A stretch of 64,000 nucleotides of DNA, from contig OY735206.1 of the NCBI GenBank assembly GCA_963457665.1, positions 28,529,377-28,593,376 on the forward strand, given 5' to 3'. The notes under the pieces were generated by a model. It searched no databases and was not told where the DNA came from. It saw nothing but the letters and a program-made list of their open reading frames with translations. Made by a program: the position numbers and the translations under genes. The DNA comes from Thysanoteuthis rhombus. Lineage: Eukaryota > Mollusca > Cephalopoda > Oegopsida > Thysanoteuthidae. Numbering within the stretch: position 1 is the first letter of the stretch; the number at the start of each line of letters is the position of its first letter. Below are positions 23,909-37,346 of the stretch, one piece after another.

Positions 23909-24729
23909 GAGAAAGAGAGTACTGCAAAGTACATTACAAAGATCATTACAAAATTCGGGGAAATTTATTCCTTATTTTATACGTATCATTGCTTTGTAAA
24001 TAGAAAAAAATGAATAAGTGTTCCATGATTTCTATTGATAGTTCTATATATAAAAGCACTCGAAGTGAAACAATAAAGAAGCCAAGAACGGAAACTTGTT
24101 TTTACGCCACTAAATAACTACGCAGCTTGTATTTTTTTTTCTTAATGAAAATCATTCAGAGAAAGATGTGTAAATAGGGTATATTGTTTTTTTTAAGTAT
24201 TCAAAATGCTCAAAAGAAATCAGTAATCGTTTGTTGTTGATCTCAGGAAATAATGATAATTCCATTTTTTGGTACAGCCAATAACACCATTGGCAGCAAA
24301 AATAACATAAAAATCCTGAAAAAAGAGCAAATAATGTTTTATTATTATATACAGAAAAACTACAAAGCCTACAGTGAATCTGATATTCATCCAATAAGAC
24401 TCAATTAGCAAAGCTATAAAAAATCTTTTTATAGAGGGTTGAGAGCAGCAACTACTAGTGTATATCAAAATATCACTCATCTTATTAATTCCCTCTCACT
24501 TATGCGATCGTTTCACTATCATTGTATATTCCATTGACATATAAAAACGTAGCCCAGACTCCTTGTCGTTGGGTAATATTTTGAAAGATTTTACTCGCCG
24601 ATCATTACTACTGTGTAGTGAATTCGATCCTCACTGGGTCTCTCATGCTTGTTGCTTTGCCGTAATCAAAGCTTAGTGATCAATCAATATAAAAAGGATA
24701 TAAAAAGAATTGATTCCTAATGATGTGAC
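23909..24729. other. Unclassified A+T-rich intergenic DNA
   Basis: No gene recognised. A second B-box-like string, GAATTCGATCCTCACTGGG (about 24619), lies on the plus strand without a convincing A box. Confidence 0.4.
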
Positions 24730-24734
24730 CTTAC

Positions 24735-24848
24735 ACCACTGAAAAGGAAACTATGGATAGAGGGGGCTCTGGGAGGAAAACTGCTGATAAGGGGGGCTCT
24801 GAAAGAGAAATTACTGATAAGGTGGCGCTGAAAGGGGAACTATGAATC
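24735..24848. repeat. Short GC-richer tandem repeat, about 32 bp x 3
   Basis: Units built on GGGGGCTCTGAAAGAGAAAT followed by TACTGATAAG, three diverged copies. Confidence 0.75.
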
Positions 24849-25029
24849 ATACAAATTATATCTGAAAAAAATTATCGATAAACTCATACTGGTGAACGTT
24901 GATGACGAGATTTTTTTCTTATCTATTACGAGAGTTGATTAAAAAAGAATAAATGGAGTCACTTAACTAGGGACCGACAAAGTGAGTTGTAGAGATGTTT
25001 GACACAACTAAAATTTAGTCGACAGACTA

Positions 25030-25405
25030 TATCCAAGTCTGTAGTTGATTCTGTTTCCCTATGGTAGCAAAAAAAACATCAATCCTCATTTCATTTTCAA
25101 ATTTTGTAGTTGACTTTGTTTTCCTACTTAACAACTAAAACAACAATCTTCACCTAATTTCCCAGGTGTGTATCTGACTTTGTTCTTGTACGGTAACAAA
25201 AAGAATAACAATCCTCTCCTAATTTTCTAAGTCTATAGTTGACTTTGATTTTCTGCTGTTAGAACAATTCTCACCATTTTTTTTCAATCTGTACTTGAAT
25301 TCTCTTTCCTACCGTAGTAAGAACAATCCTCACCTAATTTTTGATGTCTGTAGTTGACATTCTTTCCTGCTGTAACAACAAGAACAAACATCCTCATCTG
25401 ATTTA
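25030..25405. repeat. Degenerate minisatellite, period about 65-70 bp, about 6 units
   Basis: Each unit contains CTGTAGTTGACTTTG-like sequence, then TTCCTAC-GTAACAA, then CAATCCTCACCTAATTTT. Confidence 0.85.
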
Positions 25406-25809
25406 AGGGAGTAAACTTTCCACGGTTTGTCAGTTCCGTCACGTTCAACAATATTAAAAAAGAATTAGCATTTCTCTTCTGTGATTTGAAACAAACCACA
25501 TGATCAGTCAGCGGCTCTCTTACCGACTGGGACAATCTGACAAGTCTTATACAGAAAAAAGAACAACAGAAATACACAATAGTTTATTTCTTTCTTAAGA
25601 ATAAATGCATTCATACTAAAAATATTTTTCAATTTAGTATCTTTATGATACAAAACTTGCAATATCTTCAGTCGAAATAAAAGTTGGTGTGAAGTTCAAC
25701 CCCACAGCAGTCAGGCTACATAACATTTATAACATTTTTTCCTTTTATGTGACCCGTGATATCATGCATAGGACATTGGGCAAAATCAAAACTTACATTC
25801 AATCTAATC

Positions 25810-25811
<2 letters not shown>

Positions 25812-25845
<34 letters not shown>
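25812..25845. repeat. (TA)n microsatellite abutting a Penelope-like repeat
   Basis: Pure TA run that joins directly to GATAATAATTAAATAATGAT, the start of the next feature. Confidence 0.95.
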
Positions 25846-25847
<2 letters not shown>

Positions 25848-26300
25848 AATAATTAAATAATGATGTCATCCACAGACAGCTGTTTCGTTGGATTACAACT
25901 TTTCGATGTGGCTATAGACTATCCATTATCCCATCCAGTACCACGAAACCCTCGCTTCAGTACCCAGAGGCTGGCATCTTACCTCTGCCCTTCACAGAAC
26001 TGCACGGTCAGTAAGGTTGAATTTAAGCGATATATATAGTCACGCCAAATTCCCCATCCACCAGAGTATTGCTATGAGGGGAGTGTGGTCTATAATACCC
26101 CCGTCGGTTAAATAAAGGGTTCGGTTCGTTACTTCCCCCACACCTACCAGATGATACCTGATGAATGCTGTAGAGTACAACGGCCGAAACGTTATATGAA
26201 AAACAACCAAGATGAGGATAGTCCGATTAACAATAAAAATAAATATTTTTCGAATGTTCTTAACTGACAACCAATATCGAAGGAGAAATATTGTTTTCAT
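25846..26300 (+). repeat. Penelope-like terminal repeat with hammerhead-like motif, copy 1
   Basis: The first part, with TGATGTCATCCACAGACAG and CTGTTTCGTTGGATTACAAC, matches 50225-50320. The second part (26086-26245) matches 41398-41560: GTCGGTTAAATAAAGGGTTC, CACACCTACCAGATGA, then CTGATGAATGCTGTAGAG, ACGGCCGAAACGTTATATGA and AACAACCAAGATGAGGAT. CTGATGA, a 5-bp stem (GCTGT/ACGGC with one wobble) and GAAAC occur in the order of a hammerhead ribozyme core. Such motifs are known in Penelope-like element ends. Cleavage competence is not shown: extra bases (AU, C) sit at the stem II junction and stem III is weak. Confidence 0.55.
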
Positions 26301-27254
26301 TTAAGGCGATTTTATGCCTTGACAATGTATTTGAAAATTGCTAGTAGTACCCATTTTGTTATTTCAGCCTTTTTACCATTTTTGGTAAAATGTCCTACCT
26401 TAGCTTTTTAACAATGTATCTATACTTGAAAAGTTTTCCGAAGAACTGCAGCACCTTGCTTATGAAAATATTGCTATTAGTCAGAACATCAGATCCGAAA
26501 TGGATTGTGAGTTGACATCGCAGAACTATAAAAACTATAACGCAAAAAGTTAGCAAATTACTTCACACCAAGAGATTACTTAGAAAATACTATTGTGCAT
26601 GTTTTTCAATGTATATCACGCCTTGAATTGAAGTTTTTGTTCTGTTTGCAATATTTGATGATTTATTTTTTCGTTCGATTGTTTGGTAATCAAACAATTG
26701 AATTATTTTTCTGACCTGTTTCTTCAGGCATTGTTGTTTTTATTTCTGTGGCTTGGACTCGTTTTGAATTAAATGGCTTTCAACCGACTCTTTAGATCAG
26801 TAGACTGTGGACGGAATAAAATGCAAATGCAATTGATCTGCTCACTTTTTGTGTGACTAGTTCAAATGTTTCTCTTACTTCATCCCATATTCCATTCAAG
26901 ACCTGACATTCCAACAAGTACCAAAAGATTTTCTAATAAAATGCTCTAATAGACATTTGTTGGCTTTTTTTCAGTCGTTCATAATGAGTTGCCCGTCCAT
27001 GGCAAAAAAGCTAACACAACATTCATTTTTTTTTTTGAAGGTCCGCTGTTTAAGGCCTTCTTCAAGGCACGGGGGGTTGACAGGACTTATTCTGCTACAC
27101 TGGTCCAGGGCGTGTCGACAGGGGCAAAGGGATGGATTCATGAATTTCCCAAGGACATTACAGTAAAGTGGAGATGTTTCCGCTCGAATTTGAACATTAC
27201 CCGCGCCATTAATCACATGGTCACTGAATCCTTCCATTACACGATTTTACATCC
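26301..27254. other. Intergenic DNA with a short GC-richer open segment
   Basis: 27035-27240 is GC-richer and open on both strands (frames up to 88 codons minus; a longer plus frame only by continuing into the RTE relic). A pyrimidine run and AG (TTTTTTTTTTGAAG at about 27028-27041) could serve as a splice acceptor, but no domain is recognised and no donor can be assigned. Confidence 0.3.
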
Positions 27255-27725
27255 TCATCATCATCACCATCATCATCATCCTTTTAGGATCCATCGTTGG
27301 ACACGGGCGTTCTTAAAAATCTCTCGATCGTGGGCGTCGGGGAGCAAATACCATCTGAAATCGTCCAAATTCTATCTTTTGCCGAACATAACTTCTGATA
27401 TGATCTCTGAGGATCCACGTGATTTTCAGCAATTATCTGACATTCGTGGACCAGCTGATTGCCATTTAAGTTTTTTAATGGTCTTCATAATATCTCTGAC
27501 CCCTGTTGGCTCTCTCTAATATAATCTGCTGTCTTGTGATATCTCCATGTTATGAAGAGTAAGATTTTCACCTGTGCACTTTGTATGGTTTTTAGTTTGA
27601 GAGCCGATCTTTTGGTTAAGGTCCACGTTTAAGCTCCATCAGTGACAATTGGGAGGATGCTTTTGCTATAAACCCCTTATTTTAAAACTAATCGGATTTT
27701 CTTCATTCTTACCAGCCATTCATTA
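27255..27725 (-). pseudogene. RTE-like retrotransposon relic, copy 5 (minus strand)
   Basis: Begins on the plus strand with ATC/ACC triplets (27255-27285), the reverse complement of the (GAT)n tail. Reading minus, the family's C-terminus follows: a CPTMDPK-like end, DAHDREI, DPQRSYQK in place of the WIPRD block, and an LKWQSAGPRM-like segment near 27470. The upstream RDIMK, ARDYYDKS-like and CKLKTIQSAQ-like blocks extend to about 27725. It runs antiparallel to copies 1, 2, 4 and 6, and stops are frequent. Confidence 0.78.
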
Positions 27726-27774
27726 GCAATCAGATCCTAAGAGCACATCTCATTATGAATCAAGCACCATTAGG

Positions 27775-28060
27775 TCTCTAAGAAGAATTTCATTTGGGGA
27801 CCCTTCACCTCCTCTTGGGCCTCAGTCGCTCTAACAGGTCCTATCGCAACAACGCCCTACTCAGGGGCAAACCTTGCGCCGGCTCCTACGTTTCATCCCA
27901 GGAGAACTGGACAACTAGTTTTGGTGTTCACCGGTGAGTGGGGGATATTTGAGTTGCAACTCCTCCCGTTCCATTGACATCCAAATCCTCTTCCACGCTG
28001 GATCGGGGTGGGGTGGGGGGTCGTCAGCCACCCTCAAGCTGTGAGATGTATTCTTCCTTC
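27775..28060. other. GC-rich block, possible unrecognised element
   Basis: Conspicuously GC-rich compared with its flanks (GGGGACCCTTCACCTCC, GGATCGGGGTGGGGTGGGGG). No frame or termini were recognised. Confidence 0.35.
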
Positions 28061-29171
28061 TTCGTTAGAGTTCTTTCATTTATTGTTTTTTGTAAAGTTC
28101 ATTTGATTGTTTCAATTTGTTTCTTTCCCACACATTCATTTGTAAAAATATTTTTCCGTATAGCCCCAAACTCTGCTTCAAGATATGGGTGAGTCCCTGG
28201 TTCTGTAAAAAAAACTTTCATTGTAACGGACTGATGGGGTTAGTTTGCAAGTCACACAAAATCCTTGGTTGTCATTTCAGGTTTTACTGAATATTCTTTT
28301 GAAATATTACTAATAGTTGATTAATCATCAGGTTGAGTAGGCTTACGCTGAGAGATCCGGAAAAGGTGAATCAAGAGCAGAAACATGGTTTAATTGTGCA
28401 TATGTGAGTATTTTTTCCCGGGCAATTTTGATTAAATTTCAGTATTTCGCATTAAATGAAAGATTCTTAAGCTTAGATTAAAATCAAATAAAGAAGAAAC
28501 AAGAAAATGCATGAAGGAGAAACAACTGTAAATAGTGACTTTATAAAATGTTCATAGTTTCGAATAAATTGTCTGTTGAATCGTTTTGATCCGCTTATCT
28601 ATTTGTATTTTCATTTCATTCTATTTTTACTCGTGTGCAAACATATGTAGATATAGATATAAATAAAGCTGTAAAAAAGTGAGAACTTCTTATTTTTTCC
28701 TATATGTTACTCTATTGAAGGTTGTAGTATATCGTACATCCTAATGAGGGGAATGTATCACCAGAATAAGTCTAGTTACGATCCTCTATTTAACATCTGC
28801 TGTATACAATCGGTTTTGGTTGGTCGTAAATAGCAGGTACTAATGTATTTTCTCCAGATCTGAAATATTGCAAATTCTATTTCCTTCTCTAAACTAAGCT
28901 TCAAACATATGAACATTTTGGTAGTAATGCCTGGAGGACGTTGTACTGCAGCATGTAGTATGTTACCTTTGCATATAATGATAACCAATGTGTAGTATCT
29001 TCTGTCACGCTAAGGGACGCAATTGACGTAGCAGAATAAACTTTCATTCATATTCTAATGACTAAATAGATATGCTGAATTCAAAGAATACAAAAATAGG
29101 AGAAATAATAGAACCACAAACAGAAATACTAAAAACATGTTTGTGGTCAACAGAACTCTATTCATCAAGGT
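28061..29171. other. Unclassified A+T-rich intergenic DNA
   Basis: Nothing recognised. Confidence 0.5.
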
Positions 29172-29765
29172 CACTGCAATACAAATCTCTATTATGCACG
29201 TATTTAAAAATGCAATATGTACATAAGGCTATTCTCTAAGCTCACAGCAATGCAAATCTCTATTAAGTACGTGTATAAAATACAATGTGTATGAAAATCT
29301 GTTCTCAAAGCTTACTGCAAAGCAAATCTCTATTATCCACATCTATGAAATGCAATGTGTATAGAAGGCTATTCTCCAGGTCCACTGCAATGCAAATCTC
29401 ATTTATTCATGGATATAAAATGCAATGTATATAGACGGCTATTCTCACCGCCCACTGCAATGCAAATTTTTACTGTCAACGAATATAAAATGCAATGTGT
29501 TTAGAATACTATACTCTAAGCTTACTACAATCCAAATATCTATTATTTACGTATATAGAAAGCAATGTTTATAGAGACCTATTCTCCAAGCTCATTGCAA
29601 TGCAAATCTTTATAATAAATGTATTTAGAATACAATGTGTATAGAATGTTATTCTCCCAGCTCACTGCAAATCTCTGTTGTCCACGTGTATAAGATATAA
29701 TGTGTATAGAAGGCTATTCTCCAAGCTCACAGTTATGCAAACCTCTATAATCCACGTATATGAAG
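29172..29765. repeat. Satellite-like tandem array, about 70 bp x 8.5
   Basis: The unit runs CACTGCAATGCAAATCTCTA, TTAT-CACGTATATAAAATG, CAATGTGTATAGAAGGCTAT, TCTCCAAGCT. Eight consecutive units keep a length of 65-70 bp while differing by roughly 10-25 percent from one another. TGCAATGCAAATCTCTAT, GCAATGTGTATAGA and TATTCTCCAAGCTCAC are the best conserved parts. Each unit contains ATGCAAAT, the octamer bound by POU proteins. No open frame spans the array. Confidence 0.93.
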
Positions 29766-30417
29766 AATTCCATATGTAAATCATTATACATCATATATGC
29801 TGTCATTTTCGACGGCACGGGTAAAGTAGCATATGGTATAACGATATAAGTTATTTACCATGTCTTAACGGCACTTCATTCTATTCAATCAAGGGTTGCA
29901 CAGGAGGTGGTGCTTGGTCAGCGGTTATGGGGCCTTATTAGAGTTCAGCCTAGAGGACTTGATTGATAGATCATCTTCCACTGCTTGTATTAAATGTAGG
30001 TAAACGGATATCTATGAACGTTTTTGTTCATTGTTTGGTGTCAGTTTATTTCTACCTTTTCACATGTATATATTAATTTATTTATCATTCGTGCCAACTA
30101 GTTAATCAATAAGTAAGCAGAGAGCCAGGTGTATCCCTCCGTATAATAGATTATTGCTACGTAGGTGTAAACTGACTTACAGATTAGTAGACGGATAGAT
30201 AGATCGATAGATATGATCACTTCATGCTGAGCACCTACCCGGATCGTGAAGGGATAATTTTACAAGCTCATCTTGCATATCAATTAAGGATGTCCTAAAT
30301 TTGATCTTCACTTGGTGCTCCATCACTGTGGCCTTGTGTCAAACTAATCTTAACTGAGTAAATATGATCGAGATTTCAAATTAGTTAGAATTTTGAATAT
30401 TTTACAAGATCCCAATA
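29766..30417. other. Unclassified intergenic DNA
   Basis: No gene recognised. A short GATA/GATAGATAGATCGATAG patch lies at about 30190-30215. Confidence 0.45.
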
Positions 30418-30864
30418 ATCCTAAAAAGAAGAGCATACAACCAATGAATTCTCCCGATAGTCACTTATGGAGTTGAAATATGAAACCTAACCAAGAGACA
30501 GACCTGCAAACTGAAAAGTATGCAATGTACGCATGAGAGAATCATGCTCAACCTTACATGGAGATATCACAAGACAGTACAGTATATAATGAAGAAAGCA
30601 GGTGTCCGTGACATCATAGAAACTACTAAAAAACTGAAATGGCAATGGGCAGGCCATGTTGCAAGAATTAAAGACAATCAATGGACATCACGTCTCACAA
30701 CATGGATCCCCAGGGATCACATGAGAAACTGAGGCCGACAGAACACAAGACGGAGAGATGAACTGGACAGATTCAGGAAATACTGGCTCTGTGACGCCCA
30801 TGATAGAGAATTGAGGTGAATCCTGGGGAAGGTCTATGTCCAACGACAGACATTAAAAGACTAC

Positions 30865-30919
<55 letters not shown>
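30418..30919 (+). pseudogene. RTE-like retrotransposon 3' fragment with (GAT)n tail, copy 6 (best preserved)
   Basis: The plus strand reads PIVTYGVEI-stop-NLTKRQTCKLKSMQ, then an uninterrupted 70-codon stretch that includes THERIMLNLTWRYHKTV, KKAGVRDIIETTKKLKWQWA, GHVARIKDNQWTSRLTTW and IPRDHMRN. After one stop come RRDELDRFRKYWL, DAHDRELR, another stop and ILGKVYVQRQTLKD. A (GAT)n tail of about 53 bp (30866-30918) follows. Only three in-frame stops interrupt about 150 codons, so this copy is younger than the others and can serve as the family reference. It is 5'-truncated, with RT palm and endonuclease missing. Confidence 0.9.
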
Positions 30920-31934
30920 AAAGTGTTAAATGCTTGGAAATAAAATCTGCAGATTATTAAAACGTAGGTAGAAATCAGATGATTATCATCGAAGGAAATG
31001 CGAACGTAGATTCCACAGTGTTATTTTTTAGGCACCAATTTGTGTGGAATTTGCTTTTTTCTTTAAGCTACGGTATTTTAATGGCGTAGCACTGACAAAA
31101 ATAGTTCTACGATGTATAGTTTTTATTGTGCTACAGTATCAAACCCACAAATGGAAATAGAGTCATTATGATCGAAAAAGTGTTCCTTTGAACCAACTTG
31201 AAAAAATTACTCAAGTCTGCACAACTAAATTTGATAAATTGTCGTAAAAAAAAAAAAAAAATTAACATTACTCTGAGATGGACTAGTAAATGTTTGTGTA
31301 ACAAATTGTAGTATTTTTAAAAAGTTGAATCACCCGCTCTTATATTCTCAAACTACAAATGTACACCATGGAATTTCCAAATGTCAGACACTGATCGAAC
31401 TCAATTCTTTAATCAATCATAGGCCATGTGGCTATGGCCGTCGTCATTTAATTATCAAGATCCTAATGAAAACTTGGAAAGATCAATTCTGTTCTCAATC
31501 CACTGTTACTCGGTGCGGAGCTGAATTCGTCCGTGTCGGTGCATGAGCGAGTCTTTTGATAGAATACCCTGGGAGAGGAAAATCATATAGATTTTATTGT
31601 TTGGAAGAAGAAATCTCTTGAGTAGCAACAACGATAAAACGAAATCATTGAAGGGTGAAAATTCTCAACAAAGGGATTATCTCAAGCGGAGATCGAAATG
31701 ATCTTGGATTATTTTACAGGCCACGGGCATTAATATCATTTGAATGCATTAGCGAGGGTTGTTTTTTTTTCAGTCATTCTTAGTACAGAAAAAATATATT
31801 CATAATAACAGATACTAACACATTCACTCACATAAACACACTTAGTCTTTCACATTTTCATTCGCACACACATACACAAATTCATTCATCCTACACACTC
31901 ACTTACTTTCTCTCTCTCACTCACACATGCGCAT
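30920..31934. other. Unclassified A+T-rich intergenic DNA
   Basis: No gene or named repeat recognised. Short CA-rich patches begin at about 31865. Confidence 0.5.
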
Positions 31935-31950
31935 ACACACACACACACAA

Positions 31951-32017
<67 letters not shown>
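31935..32017. repeat. (CA)n followed by (TA)n
   Basis: CACACACA units with AAACAC interruptions to about 31963, then pure TA to 32017. Confidence 0.96.
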
Positions 32018-32020
<3 letters not shown>

Positions 32021-32164
32021 CAGAATAAGTTTAGTGTCCCATTTTCGGTAAGATTTCTCTGTTCCACCCGTTAGAATCTTCAGAATGGCTATTGAGCGCT
32101 TCTGAACAAAGAAAAAATTGAAATATATACATATAATGCACGTATGTTTATTACCATCTATATG

Positions 32165-32201
32165 TACATATGTGAGAGTATATATATATACATATATATA
32201 A

Positions 32202-32271
<70 letters not shown>

Positions 32272-32336
32272 ATACATATATATGCATATATATGTGTGTG
32301 TATATATATGTGTGTGTATATATATGTGCATATGTA
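32165..32336. repeat. Compound (TA)/(TG)/(ATAC) microsatellite
   Basis: ATATACATATATATA units, pure (TA)n, (GT)n at 32249-32270, then TATATATGTGTG units ending at 32336. Confidence 0.95.
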
Positions 32337-32600
32337 TAGTCTAGAAAGCTTTGCAGCTTTAAACACTAAACACATTAAAAACATTTTCAGAAATTTTTTT
32401 TTGCCACTTTTCAGTCATTTATTTCCCTGTATCTGTTTTACATGTACTACGTTAGAATTGTACTATGTGTAAATTTTCTCTCGTTGGAATCATCAGTTGT
32501 TTACTGTTTCGGGGATTTTTAAGACAGAACTTTTATATTACCATGACAATCCAGCATAGATGATCAAACTCCATATCTATATATAGTGTTGATCAAACAC
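32337..32600. repeat. (TA)n-anchored dispersed repeat, copy A
   Basis: Starts AGTCTAGAAAGCTTTGCAGC immediately after the microsatellite. Ordered blocks follow: a TTTTCAGTCATTTATTTCCC-like block, GTACTATGTGTAAATTTTC, TCGTTGGAATCATCAGTTGT, GTTTCGGGGATTTTTAAGAC, and a TGATCAAAC end. The same order and spacing occur at 33805 and 61020, and partly at 50010. Confidence 0.8.
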
Positions 32601-32602
32601 CA

Positions 32603-34135
<1,533 letters not shown>

Positions 34136-34249
34136 TATACAGGGTATTATGATAATTTATTGTATATGGATGTTTCTTTGTACTACACATCCTTTGTTTT
34201 TTTTGAAACAGGGATTGCTTACGTATGTTACACCCCAAAACGTATTTAA

Positions 34250-34251
<2 letters not shown>

Positions 34252-34327
<76 letters not shown>
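34252..34327. repeat. (TA)n microsatellite
   Basis: Pure TA run of about 38 units. Confidence 0.97.
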
Positions 34328-34329
<2 letters not shown>

Positions 34330-34897
34330 TTCATCATGTTTTCTTATAAGGTCATAAAAAAGGGAACAGAATCCCTTATCTGTTGTTGATGATATTTTAT
34401 CACAATGCTCAATATTTTATTTAGGTAAAATACATTGATTAGATTTATCAGGAAAATATATTGGTGAATATCAGCATCTGTGGCATATGTTACTTTGTAC
34501 CGTAGATGTGCTGTGTACTACGGATACACAAAAACGTAAAAATATTTTAGTGTCAGTGAAAAGCAACGGACAGCCAAAGTTCTTTTAGCACAATATAGAG
34601 AAAATGACCCCGATTGTCTAAATTAGAGAACAGCCAATATCATCAGTGGATAAAAGTGTCAAATCCACATTTTGTTTCTATTCTATTAATTTTTTAATTT
34701 CTTTTTAATAGTTCACTGATTGTAACATCTAATGAGAGAGGGCTTGATACATTGCAACTTGAAATCGGAACACATTCCCGAAAATTTTCAAAAAAGGCTT
34801 TTACTTTCCATTAGTTTTTACAGACACTAAAATATTTTTACATGTTCGTGCATCCGTAGTACAAGTGCCCCAAATATACAAAGCACCATATGCCACT

Positions 34898-35105
34898 GAT
34901 CCTTGATGCAGTGATTTGTCAATACATTTGCAAGTAGCATTGACCAGATGTCAGCGACCAGATGTAATCGATCATCAGGAAGTGACACTTGTTTTAGTCA
35001 GGCGATGGTCAGGCAACCACAGTCCTCAGGCGTCCATGGGCATCAGGCGACCGTGGGGCCTCTGCCGACTATGGGGACTTGGGATAGGGGTCTACACCAA
35101 TAGAG
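34898..35105 (+). repeat. GC-rich repeat with internal short tandems, copy 1 of an inverted pair
   Basis: From GATCCTTGATGCAGTGATT to GGGATAGGGGTCTACACCAA it is homologous to the reverse complement of 37625-37830. Internal elements include GACCAGATGT repeated twice and CAGGCGAC-like units of about 19 bp. It stands out as a GC-rich island within A+T-rich DNA. No frame is conserved between the two copies. Confidence 0.8.
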
Positions 35106-35182
35106 ATGAAGAAGAGTATCGTAAATTTTTAGGCATGACTTTTGTTGGTAGTTTGACGATAATCCCGTTTCAGAACATCAAC

Positions 35183-35204
35183 TATATATATATATATATA
35201 TATT
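35183..35204. repeat. Short (TA)n
   Basis: About 11 TA units. Confidence 0.9.
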
Positions 35205-37346
35205 GATTGTAATTACTGTGTTTCTGAACATAGGTGTCTTGTTGCTCTCACTGATTTCTCTAGCGATGAAATTTGTTTTATGCGACTGGAAACGCAGACC
35301 CTGTCGTTATTCGACTTTAAAAGTGTGTTGTAGGTGAATTGAAACATATTGGATATGCCTTTGTTTTTATTCTTCGATACTTCACCGGTTGGAGCAGCAC
35401 ACATTCAAAGTCAAACACGTGCCAGCGTGCAACCTTGGGCAAGTTGGCATAACCACTAAGAAAAAGATGAATTCACATCCATGCTCATCAATAGCTATAT
35501 TGTGAATGAAACCCTCTCTTATGAAACCTTTAACTATTTTGTTTCTCAAATCTGAAAAATTTCCGGGAAGTCTGGAGGTTTAATCAATTAGAGGCACACG
35601 AAACCAAAAGTATTTTAAATGATACTGACACAACAATAATTTGGATCAGCACTGAGAAGAAAAGAAATCACAAACTCAGTTTTCCAATGACGAATGGAAA
35701 GTGAAGAATCAGTTTAGAATTAAAACTACATTTTAAATAAAAACCCCACTAAAACTTGAAAAAATGATTTTATCAAAACTGATACATTTCCGTGGGGTTT
35801 GGAGAATAGATAGATTGAGAGCATATTTTCTCGGTCGGAATTTGAACTCGGTATGTTACATTCATTTTCTGTGGCTTCAACAACTCTGATATTGGACAGC
35901 AATGATTTCAGAACGACTATTTACTAAACTTTTTTTTTCAAAATAGCATATCCCCTTCCTCATCTGTGAGTAAGTTTAAATAAATGACAAAAAAAAACTT
36001 GCCAAGATATTGCAGATTCAAAATAAACTCACTTTCATTTCACAAAAAAAAATCCTTGAAGAAAAAACAGAGAGAAAAAATAATTTTAGGCAAAATTATT
36101 TCCTTTTATAACAAACGCAGAACCCATAAAGCACCCAACTTGTTTCAGTAAAACTCAACTTTAAAATGTGTGCTGCAGGTATATTGTGATCAGCTACCTC
36201 AGATGTACCGAGGTTTCAATCACTTAATTATTGCACCGCCATGGCCTTGATATGACGAATTACGGCCAAGAAATTGTTTTTTTCAAAGCATTGACCGCCC
36301 CCCACATTTGATTACATTCAAATAGATAATGGAAAAAACACATCTGAAAATGTTGAATTGGAATATATGCATACGTTGGTTTCATAGATCTAACTCAAAT
36401 AGTTTCTTGAGGAAATTGAAAGTAAAAAAGCCGAAGTTTGAACCTAGTCAATCAATTCTGTTTTCCAAGGCACTAAGTACTCGGCTTTGATGGCTATTGT
36501 GTGTGGACTGAGAATTACTGCTCAAAAAGAATATTTTTAGAAAGCATTGCCACCGAACTCCGTGCATGTGAGTAGGTTCAGATGAATAATGAAAAATCAC
36601 TATGAATAATTCTGATTCAAAATACGTATACATGATTTGATCTTATAGATCTAAATTTGATAGTTTTTCTGAAAATCATAGATTGAAAAAACAGAAAAAA
36701 ATTTTTTTTTCGGGAAATTTGTTCTCTGCGAGCACAAATAGAGACTCCATAGAAATTGACTATCTTTTGTTTCAGCAAAATTTGACTTAAAGTTGTGTGA
36801 TATGGTTAATTAGTATTATGGTGATTCTAGATATCCCATAATTTCGGTTTTGTGATGCGTAGTTCTCGATATCTTGGTGTACAAAAACACAAACCCACCA
36901 CATACTGTAGTACTTTATAAAATTCACGCACACACACACATATACACACACATTTATATATATATGTACTCTCACAGAGATTTCAAAACTTATATCAGCA
37001 CATAAAGTCTGTTGTTGGACATAGGCCGCCTTTCCCTTATAAATACAAGGATTATGGCCTTTATCCTGTCAAGCTGGCCCTTGACGATCAGAATGGGCCA
37101 GCATAAGTTTCTTCTATTTTGAACTCATTCTGGCTGGCTGGCTATGTTTGTTTCGCATACAGGCTGCATCGATGGAGTTTGAGGTCTTAAAATTCAAGCA
37201 TCTACTCGTTATTATATCAAGAAAAATAGAATTGATATTTTTAAATCTCCACCCCCGAAAAAAATGAATTTAGATTTTTGAGTGATCAAAAAAAAGGCAA
37301 GATATGTAACTTATCCCTCGATTGCTTGATATTTCCATATCTTCAT
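35205..37346. other. Intergenic DNA with weak tRNA-like B boxes
   Basis: No gene recognised. Minus-strand B-box-like strings occur at about 35840-35855 (GAGTTCAAATTCCGACC) and 36437-36452 (AGGTTCAAACTTCGGC), about 600 bp apart, in a stretch that looks locally duplicated: both lie upstream of similar 'GAAAAA.. AAAAATTT' and 'TTTCAG.AAAA.T.GACTT' sequence. At 37020-37040 TGTTGTTGGACATAGGCCGC is, in reverse complement, close to the AYVQQ-type codons at RTE 3' ends, but it is too short to call. Confidence 0.35.

Noticed and set aside
23492-24013. 173-codon plus-strand frame
   Set aside because: It starts in the RTE relic and runs antisense through the tRNA-like sequence; a composite of repeats.
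26989-27519. 176-codon plus-strand frame containing a poly-His run
   Set aside because: The second half is antisense to the RTE relic and its (GAT)n tail (the His run is the reverse complement of GAT repeats). Only the first 70 codons are unexplained.
29172-29765. Regular array that superficially resembles CRISPR spacing
   Set aside because: The entire 70-bp unit repeats with gradual divergence. There are no unique spacers against invariant repeats, no cas genes, and the sequence is clearly eukaryotic.
31886-32384. Long frames encoding YIYIYI and HTHTHT
   Set aside because: Pure microsatellite translation; the same applies to similar frames at 4.0, 11.3, 12.6, 33.7, 34.1, 44.8, 49.9, 56.1, 59.9, 60.8 and 61.8 kb.
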